The notes under the pieces were generated by a model, which made no database searches, had not been told where the DNA came from, and saw only the letters and a program-made list of their open reading frames with translations. A DNA stretch of 64,000 nucleotides. Source: Flammeovirga yaeyamensis (lineage in GTDB: Bacteria; Bacteroidota; Bacteroidia; Cytophagales; Flammeovirgaceae). This document shows positions 58,591 through 64,000 of this stretch, piece by piece; within the stretch, counting starts at the first letter, position 1; each line of letters opens with the position of its first letter. The DNA lies in NCBI RefSeq assembly GCF_018736045.1, contig NZ_CP076132.1, positions 2,589,501 through 2,653,500 of the forward strand, in the 5' to 3' direction. The position numbers and the translations under genes were made by a program.

Positions 58591-59687
58591 TCTTTTTCTT
58601 CATTATCTAAAAAGTCAGAATCAAAATTACTAAACTGATTTTGGCCCATAGTAGGATTGCCCTCATTTATATCATTTTGATATTCTTCTGTTTGAGTCAT
58701 TTCATCTTCAGAATTATACATAGCTTGACTACCAGAAGCTGGAGTTGGAGAAACATCCATCAATTTCTCCTTTTCTGATAAATATTTTAAAATCTTAATC
58801 GTAGGAGTGTAGTTCGCACATCCTTCTAATGATTTTTGAAAATAGCGCTTGGCTAAATTTAAATTATTAGCTTGTAAGTAAGTCAACGCAAGGTTGTAAT
58901 GCAAAGCTGGGAAATAAGGTAAACGCATTTGCATCTTGGTATAAGTGTCCGCTGCTTCCTTTACTTCTCCACATCTACTAGAAAAATTAGCTTCTGCTAA
59001 CTCAGTAAAATCAGGGTGATGTCCTTCATTAGCTTTGTACCATTCCTTGATAGTTCCCGGTAGCCCAACTAGGAACATCATATTTTTGAAAATATTTTTA
59101 TGGAAAAACTCTATACCCAAATTATCACCTCCATAGGTAGAAGTGGTGGTCCAATACATTTTTCCTTTCCAATAATAGTATTGGTATTGCTTTCGTTTCC
59201 TTAATCGATCGTAGTAACCAGTTTCTGGACAAATATCAAATTGTTCTCCATTTGAGATAAGAAGACCGTGCTTATCGCTTATAGAATGACATTCTTCGCA
59301 GTATTGATATTGAGTTTCAAAGTGATTGTCCCAATCTATTGGATTATCACAAAAGCCACACACTCTTTTATTTTTAGCATTTCTGGTTTGAAAAATATCA
59401 AAAGCTAATTTGATCTCTTTGATCATATCCGATTTGATGATGATACAATTATTTTTCTTGATTAACCATTCAGAAATGGACTTACCAATGATCGGATAAT
59501 TAACAAATGTAATTACAAGATAACCCTTGTAATAGTTTATACGTAGAATATCATGATAAACGATTAACTCATTGTTTAACGTAATTCCTTGCTCATTTAC
59601 ATTACCTAGCTTAGGTATTATGAAATTACTTTTTCTTTTTTCATTAAAAGTTTTGAAAGAAAAAGCAAATGCTGTTAATTCATTCAT
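58578..59687 (-). CDS. Hypothetical protein with zinc-ribbon-like segment and TPR units
   Basis: Protein of 369 residues from the ATG at 59687. A TTG start 36 bases upstream is possible but less likely. The N-terminal part is a beta-rich domain. A zinc-ribbon-like segment lies near 127-150 (CGFCDNP...YCEECHS), with four cysteines in two pairs. Around residues 250-310 are TPR-like units (FPALHYNLALTYLQANNLNLAKRYFQKSLEG). The acidic C-terminal tail has no recognised domain. No family identified. Confidence 0.75.
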   Translation of the reverse strand: MNELTAFAFSFKTFNEKRKSNFIIPKLGNVNEQGITLNNELIVYHDILRINYYKGYLVITFVNYPIIGKSISEWLIKKNNCIIIKSDMIKEIKLAFDIFQTRNAKNKRVCGFCDNPIDWDNHFETQYQYCEECHSISDKHGLLISNGEQFDICPETGYYDRLRKRKQYQYYYWKGKMYWTTTSTYGGDNLGIEFFHKNIFKNMMFLVGLPGTIKEWYKANEGHHPDFTELAEANFSSRCGEVKEAADTYTKMQMRLPYFPALHYNLALTYLQANNLNLAKRYFQKSLEGCANYTPTIKILKYLSEKEKLMDVSPTPASGSQAMYNSEDEMTQTEEYQNDINEGNPTMGQNQFSNFDSDFLDNEEKENHP

Positions 59688-59731
59688 ATATCTTAAAATC
59701 GCTTTAAAGATGCTTCTTTGCAAAAAAAATA

Positions 59732-59761
59732 TTGGTTTGAGCTAAAGTTTTAATATTTTTG
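59732..59761 (+). promoter_or_regulatory. Bacteroidota-type promoter, perfect match
   Basis: TTG (59732-59734), a 19-base spacer, then TATTTTTG (59754-59761) matches the published Bacteroidota consensus TTG-N19-TAnnTTTG exactly. Transcription would start near 59768. No open frame starts in the next 100 bases, but a terminator does. Confidence 0.75.
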
Positions 59762-59767
59762 CAATAC

Positions 59768-59873
59768 ATAAGATATAAAAATCAAAAAGAAATATACAAC
59801 GTAGCAATACGTTTTAAAGATAATTAATTTGACACTAGTAGAAAACCTGCCGCTCATAGCGTCAGGCTTTTTT
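59768..59873 (+). ncRNA. Candidate small RNA or leader, about 105 nt
   Basis: It lies between the promoter at 59732-59761 and a terminator-like hairpin at 59846-59873. It contains a perfect stem AACGTA / TACGTT closed by a GCAA tetraloop (59798-59813). The final hairpin has CCTGxCGC and GCGTCAGG-type arms with one mismatch, followed by CTTTTTT. No protein is encoded. It is located before ftsH, so it could also be a leader or attenuator of that gene. No known family recognised. Confidence 0.45.
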
Positions 59874-59968
59874 ATTTCTAAAAAATTCTATTTATTTTCA
59901 AACTATTAATTCAAACGACTACATGATTGCTATGTGCCGATTGTAACTAATCCTAACTTACTAGTTTA

Positions 59969-61969
59969 ATGAAAAACACAACTAAATTCTCCATTTGGTA
60001 CTTTCTCAGTATTCTCGGTGGAATGCTCTTTTTAGAAACCCTATTTTTTTCAGGTCCCAATATGAAAGAAATGTCTTACAACGATTTCAGAGAGAATCTT
60101 GATAAAGGCAAAATAGAACAAATTGTAATTTCTGATGAGAAAATCTATGGTAAAGTAAAAAAAGAGGAGGATTCAACTGAAATTGATCAACAGTTGCAAA
60201 AGGTAGAGGCACAAGAAGCCGCTGAGGCAGAAGGAGACACCGCTACGGCAAATACAAGAAGTGGTTTATGGCATCTTAATCCAGAAGGGAAATCAACACC
60301 TTGGAGTATGCGTCTAAACTATGAGAAGAGGAAAGAAGAATTAGCCCGTCAATTCTATGTAATCAAATTAGATGATAAAGACCTGGTACATGATTTACAG
60401 GTAAAGGGTATTGATTATAAAGGGGTAATAGAAAACGATTGGTTAGGTAATTTTATTTCCAATTGGGTAGTTCCATTCCTAATTCTAATCTTTATTTGGG
60501 GCTTCTTTATGAGAAGAATGACCAAAGGTGGAGGCATGGGAGGAGGTGGAAACAACTACCTTAATGTTGGAAAAAGTAAAGCAAAAATCTATGCTTCTGA
60601 TGCAGAACATCTACATGATTTTAATGATGTTGCGGGTTGCGACGAAGCCAAACAAGAATTAGCAGAGGTAGTTGACTTCCTTAAGAATTCAGAAAAATAT
60701 ACAGACCTTGGTGCCAAAATTCCTAAAGGTATTTTACTTGTAGGCCCTCCGGGTACAGGTAAAACTTTATTGGCTAAAGCAGTAGCAGGAGAAGCGGGTG
60801 TACATTTCTATGCATTATCAGGTTCTGATTTTGTTGAAATGTTTGTGGGTGTAGGTGCAGCAAGAGTGAGAGACTTATTTACTCAAGCCAAAGCTAAATC
60901 GCCTTGTATCATTTTTATTGATGAATTAGATGCTATCGGTAAAAGCCGTGGTTCTAACGGTATGTCAGGAAATGACGAAAGAGAAAATACATTAAATCAA
61001 CTATTGGTTGAAATGGATGGATTTGCAGCAGACCAAACAGTCATCGTTTTGGGTGCTACCAACCGACCAGAGATATTGGATAAGGCATTATTGAGACCTG
61101 GACGATTTGACCGTCAGGTACAAGTAGATAGACCGGATCTTAATGGTCGTCTAATGATATTGAAAGTACACTCAGGAAAAATTAAATTGGGTGATAATGT
61201 AAACTTAGAAGAAATCGCTGCACAAACAGCCGGATTTGTAGGAGCAGATCTTGCCAACCTTTGTAACGAAGCTGCTTTACTGGCAGCAAGAGAGGGTAAA
61301 ACAGAAGTGCATCATCACCATTTCTTTGATGCATTCGAAAGAGTTGTAGCAGGACTAGAAAAGAAGAATGCTGTAATTAATGAAGCAGAGAAAAGAACGG
61401 TTGCCTATCATGAAGCTGGTCATGCTATTGTAGGTCACTTTACAAAAGGAGCAGATCCGGTACGTAAAGTATCTATCGTACCAAGAGGTTCGGGTGCTTT
61501 GGGATACGTTCTTCAAGCTCCAACAGAGGACCGTTTCTTAATGAGTAAAGAAGAACTAATTGGTAAAATCAAAGGTCTTCTTGGTGGTAGAGCAGCAGAA
61601 GAAATCAAATTTGGTGTTGTGTCTACTGGAGCATCTAATGATTTAGAGAAAGTAGCGAGTATCGTAAGATCAATGCTTACCGTTTATGGTATGAGTGATC
61701 ATTTTCCGAATTTATCTTTACAAAAAGAAGGACAGAATAACTTCTTAGGTAATGGAGGACAAAGCATTAGAAGATCTGAAGACCTTGAGAAACAAATCGA
61801 TCAAGAATCTTTAGCAATCATAGCGAAGTGTTACGAAGAAACTAAAGAATTCTTAAAAGAAAGAAACGATGACCTCGAAAAGCTTGCAGGTATTCTTTTA
61901 GAGAAAGAAATTTTGGACGAAAGCGATGTAAATCGTATTCTTGGGCCAAGATTAGTGGAACATGATTAG
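59969..61969 (+). CDS. ftsH: ATP-dependent zinc metalloprotease FtsH
   Basis: Protein of 666 residues. An N-terminal membrane segment (about 8-28) is followed by a small periplasmic domain, a second membrane segment (about 164-185), then an AAA+ ATPase with GPPGTGKT near 259 and the acidic IIFIDELDAIGKSRG box. A zinc-protease domain with the HEAGH motif near 481 follows. It degrades membrane and regulatory proteins. The glycine-rich linker GGGMGGGGNNY after the second membrane segment is typical of Bacteroidota FtsH. It overlaps the next small gene by 8 bases. Confidence 0.97.
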   Translation: MKNTTKFSIWYFLSILGGMLFLETLFFSGPNMKEMSYNDFRENLDKGKIEQIVISDEKIYGKVKKEEDSTEIDQQLQKVEAQEAAEAEGDTATANTRSGLWHLNPEGKSTPWSMRLNYEKRKEELARQFYVIKLDDKDLVHDLQVKGIDYKGVIENDWLGNFISNWVVPFLILIFIWGFFMRRMTKGGGMGGGGNNYLNVGKSKAKIYASDAEHLHDFNDVAGCDEAKQELAEVVDFLKNSEKYTDLGAKIPKGILLVGPPGTGKTLLAKAVAGEAGVHFYALSGSDFVEMFVGVGAARVRDLFTQAKAKSPCIIFIDELDAIGKSRGSNGMSGNDERENTLNQLLVEMDGFAADQTVIVLGATNRPEILDKALLRPGRFDRQVQVDRPDLNGRLMILKVHSGKIKLGDNVNLEEIAAQTAGFVGADLANLCNEAALLAAREGKTEVHHHHFFDAFERVVAGLEKKNAVINEAEKRTVAYHEAGHAIVGHFTKGADPVRKVSIVPRGSGALGYVLQAPTEDRFLMSKEELIGKIKGLLGGRAAEEIKFGVVSTGASNDLEKVASIVRSMLTVYGMSDHFPNLSLQKEGQNNFLGNGGQSIRRSEDLEKQIDQESLAIIAKCYEETKEFLKERNDDLEKLAGILLEKEILDESDVNRILGPRLVEHD

Positions 61970-62186
61970 AAAAGAAGAAAAAATCGATCAGCTTATTGAT
62001 CGTGAAGTCAAAAAATTAAAACATTCTATTAAGTCTGGAATGTTACCTATTGAATTTATTTCATTTGATATTTTCATTGAGAATTTTAGTGATGATTATC
62101 AAATAGATAGTGCTCAAATAGAGTATGTGAAAGATAAATCTAGGAGTGTTTTAAAAGATAACAACGTGAAAATAAAAGGGATTTAA
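61962..62186 (+). CDS. Small hypothetical protein overlapping ftsH
   Basis: Protein of 74 residues, charged and helical at its start (MIRKEEKIDQLIDREVKKLKHSIKSG), followed by acidic segments. The start overlaps the end of ftsH by 8 bases, so it is translated with it. No family recognised; possibly a small regulator or adaptor of FtsH by position alone. Confidence 0.6.
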   Translation: MIRKEEKIDQLIDREVKKLKHSIKSGMLPIEFISFDIFIENFSDDYQIDSAQIEYVKDKSRSVLKDNNVKIKGI

Positions 62187-62217
62187 TTGACAAATCTCGT
62201 AAAATTTTCACATATTG

Positions 62218-62248
62218 AAGGATTGGGATGTTATTCCAATCCTTTTTT
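62218..62248 (+). terminator. Intrinsic terminator
   Basis: AAGGATTGG (62218-62226) pairs with CCAATCCTT (62236-62244), followed by TTTT. It ends the ftsH unit and separates it from phhA. Confidence 0.88.
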
Positions 62249-62282
62249 ACTAACTGTATTTTAACCAATTCAACATATAAAC

Positions 62283-63032
62283 ATGTATTTTGTAAATAGT
62301 CAAGAGTATGATAAATATACTCAGGATGACCTCTCCGTATGGAAAACACTTTTTGAGAGGCAAATGAAAATGCTACCTAATTTAGCTGAAGATGACTTCT
62401 TGCATGGAGTAAGAACAATTCAGTTTACCGCGAACAAAATTCCAGATTTTAAAGAGCTTGATCAGATCCTAGGCAAAGAAACTGGATGGGGGATTACACC
62501 CGTTACAGGTCTTATTCCAAACAAAGAATTTTTTGAATTATTGAAAGCGAAACGTTTTCCTTCATCTTCATGGTTCAGAAAATTGAGTGAACTAGATTAT
62601 CTAGAAGAGCCCGATATGTTTCATGATATCTTTGGACACGTTCCTTTATTGACAAATGCTGATTTTTGTAAGTATCTAGAGAAGATGAGTGTTATCGCTT
62701 TGAAATACATCGAAAATGAGCATATCATCGAATTGATTTCTAGATTATACTGGTACACAGTGGAATTTGGTTTAATTCAAACCGAACATGGACTAAGAAT
62801 TTATGGTGCTGGAATCTTATCATCTAAAGGTGAATCAGAATATAGTTTATTTAGTGATGTTCCAGAAAGAGCGGACTTTAATGTATTAGAAATTCTAAAA
62901 ACACCTTACATCAAAGATAAATTCCAAACGAAGTATTGGGTAATCAAGAATTATAGTGATCTAACAGATTCGTTAGATGAGTTGGATCAATTACTTTCTC
63001 AAATTAATGATGGATCATTAATAGTTAACTAA
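62283..63032 (+). CDS. phhA: Phenylalanine 4-monooxygenase
   Basis: Protein of 249 residues, of the bacterial short form without an ACT regulatory domain. The iron ligands are visible: HDIFGH near 114-119 and the Glu in YTVEFGL near 161. Other conserved blocks are DFLHGVRTIQFTANKIPDF, TGWGITPVTGLI and RLYWYTVEFGL. It converts phenylalanine to tyrosine using a pterin cofactor and O2. It stands alone after the ftsH terminator. Confidence 0.95.
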   Translation: MYFVNSQEYDKYTQDDLSVWKTLFERQMKMLPNLAEDDFLHGVRTIQFTANKIPDFKELDQILGKETGWGITPVTGLIPNKEFFELLKAKRFPSSSWFRKLSELDYLEEPDMFHDIFGHVPLLTNADFCKYLEKMSVIALKYIENEHIIELISRLYWYTVEFGLIQTEHGLRIYGAGILSSKGESEYSLFSDVPERADFNVLEILKTPYIKDKFQTKYWVIKNYSDLTDSLDELDQLLSQINDGSLIVN

Positions 63033-63033
63033 T

Positions 63034-63453
63034 TTAACTAAAGATAAAGTCTATATGTTTTTGAGGGGTTGACATAAAAACACACCTATCGACCTCTATA
63101 AAATCATGATCAAATGCCACAGTTGTTCTTTGTGATAAAGAAAGCTGTGGTATTTCTGTTTTTAGAAATTTAGCGATTCTTCGGGATGGATCAGAAAGAA
63201 TAGGAAAGGGGTACACTCTTTTTTTAAGCTGTTGTTTGATTTGATTTTCTGATAAAGAACAAATCACATATATTTCATAGTTAGCCGACTCAATATCCAT
63301 GTAATTAGATTTAAGAAGATCTAAATGTTGCTGATCTCTCAAAGTCTGAACATCATTAATCAGCACCAAAAAGAATTTTTGATGTTGAAGTGTATTGAAT
63401 TTATATAATTTTTCAGACTCGTTTCGGAGTTCTAAATTTTCAAAAAAGTGCAT
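63034..63453 (-). CDS. Redoxin-like protein without active-site cysteine
   Basis: Protein of 139 residues. The sequence resembles the thioredoxin/peroxiredoxin fold (FFLVLINDVQTLRDQQHLDLLKSNY, FPILSDPSRRIAKFLKTEI), but the usual active-site Cys at the end of the first helix is not present; the segment reads INDVQTLRDQQ. So it is either a non-catalytic relative or an unusual member. It is convergent with phhA and lies just after the ribA terminator. Confidence 0.55.
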   Translation of the reverse strand: MHFFENLELRNESEKLYKFNTLQHQKFFLVLINDVQTLRDQQHLDLLKSNYMDIESANYEIYVICSLSENQIKQQLKKRVYPFPILSDPSRRIAKFLKTEIPQLSLSQRTTVAFDHDFIEVDRCVFMSTPQKHIDFIFS

Positions 63454-63482
63454 AAAAAAAAGGGGAACTAAACTGTTCCCCC
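63453..63482 (-). terminator. Intrinsic terminator of ribA
   Basis: GGGGAAC (63462-63468) and GTTCCCC (63475-63481) form the stem. On the minus strand the second arm runs into TTTTTTT, right after the ribA stop. The next minus-strand gene begins directly at its edge. Confidence 0.88.
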
Positions 63483-63489
63483 AAATTAA

Positions 63490-64000
63490 TTATTTTAAAA
63501 TATTGTGACCAAGTTTGTCTCTTTTCGTTTCCAAATACTTTTGATTGTATTTGTTTGGAGCAATCTCGATTGGAATATTTTCGACAATCTCTAATCCGTA
63601 ACCGATTAGACCGGCTCTTTTCTTAGGATTGTTAGAAATCAATTTCATTTTAGTGATACCCAATTTTCTTAAAATTTGAGCACCAACACCATAATCTCTT
63701 TGATCAGATTTGAAACCCAAAGCTTTATTTGCTTCAACAGTGTCCATACCTTCTTCTTGAAGCTTATAGGCTTTTAGTTTGTTGATTAGACCAATTCCTC
63801 TTCCTTCTTGATTCATGTAAAGAATAACTCCACGTCCTTCTTTTTCAATCATTTCCATTGCAGCGTGTAATTGAGGGCCACAATCGCAACGACAAGAACC
63901 AAAAATATCTCCCGTCACACAAGAAGAGTGTACTCTTAACCAAACTGGATCGCCTGTGCTAATATCACCTTTAATTAGGGCAAGGTGTAGTTCTCCAGTG
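63490..64000 (-). CDS. ribA: GTP cyclohydrolase II, C-terminal part (partial, right edge)
   Basis: The minus-strand frame is open to the right edge, so the gene is cut by the window, with about 169 residues seen. Its first visible part, [30 protein letters not shown], and the cysteine set C...CRCDC fit the zinc site of GTP cyclohydrolase II; the [13 protein letters not shown] block and the [16 protein letters not shown] block follow. A short GTG start at 63918 is rejected. It is the first step of riboflavin synthesis. In Bacteroidota this is usually the second half of a ribBA fusion, which cannot be seen here. Confidence 0.93.
   Translation of the reverse strand, partial: TGELHLALIKGDISTGDPVWLRVHSSCVTGDIFGSCRCDCGPQLHAAMEMIEKEGRGVILYMNQEGRGIGLINKLKAYKLQEEGMDTVEANKALGFKSDQRDYGVGAQILRKLGITKMKLISNNPKKRAGLIGYGLEIVENIPIEIAPNKYNQKYLETKRDKLGHNILK

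Noticed and set aside
63490-63918. A complete 142-residue GTP cyclohydrolase II starting at GTG 63918
   Set aside because: The frame is open and homologous further upstream to the window edge ([12 protein letters not shown]...), so the gene is cut by the window.

Overview
The window looks like chromosome from a low-GC marine-type member of the Bacteroidota, most likely order Cytophagales. A Flammeovirgaceae-like organism is plausible, but the genus is my inference. Supporting signs are a giant secreted protein ending in the gliding-motility / type IX secretion (T9SS) C-terminal domain, its PorP/SprF partner, one perfect Bacteroidota-type promoter (TTG-N19-TATTTTTG at 59732-59761), absence of strong Shine-Dalgarno sites, and AT-rich sequence. 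No rRNA, tRNA or CRISPR was seen.

Region 1 (1-6.75 kb) reads as an integron-type gene-cassette array with no integron integrase in view. Three consecutive single-gene cassettes (unknown protein, DUF4272 lipoprotein, DUF4253 lipoprotein) are separated by attC-like hairpins. In each cassette the nine bases after the crossover G at its start are complementary to the R''-type box at its own end, as expected if each cassette was once a circle. A group II intron (825-2800) with a complete maturase gene sits exactly inside one crossover box, and removing it restores a perfect box. An IS91-like HUH transposase plus tyrosine recombinase module (4.4-6.75 kb) follows. Its transposase has a stop codon in place of the first catalytic tyrosine.

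Region 2 (6.8-27.5 kb) is an accessory stretch of small secreted, lipoprotein or membrane genes, mostly unknown and mostly on the plus strand with long AT-rich gaps. It includes DUF5713, DinB-like and DUF4262 proteins, an ECF sigma factor with a probable membrane partner, a TPM-domain gene broken by one stop, a CrtA-like protein, an Old Yellow Enzyme, a lipoprotein alpha/beta hydrolase, an FAD amine oxidase, a secreted GH38 alpha-mannosidase and a short-chain dehydrogenase.

Region 3 (27.6-45.5 kb, minus strand) is a PorP/SprF gene followed by a 5547-residue T9SS adhesin-like protein. The adhesin has PKD domains at both ends and 31-32 repeats of about 104 residues. The first 17 repeats are arranged as a five-unit higher-order repeat (period about 1.55-1.58 kb of DNA).

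Region 4 (45.8-64 kb) is mostly core genome: an LpxL-like acyltransferase, gyrB, TPR proteins, an OmpA-family protein, an enoyl-CoA hydratase, a polysaccharide flippase - dUTPase - sugar nucleotidyltransferase - TPR run, ftsH, phenylalanine hydroxylase, a redoxin-like protein, and the GTP cyclohydrolase II part of ribA/ribBA running off the right edge. Several clear intrinsic terminators fix transcription units here and show that some longer open frames start too early. A promoter-to-terminator unit with no gene at 59.73-59.87 kb is a candidate small RNA.
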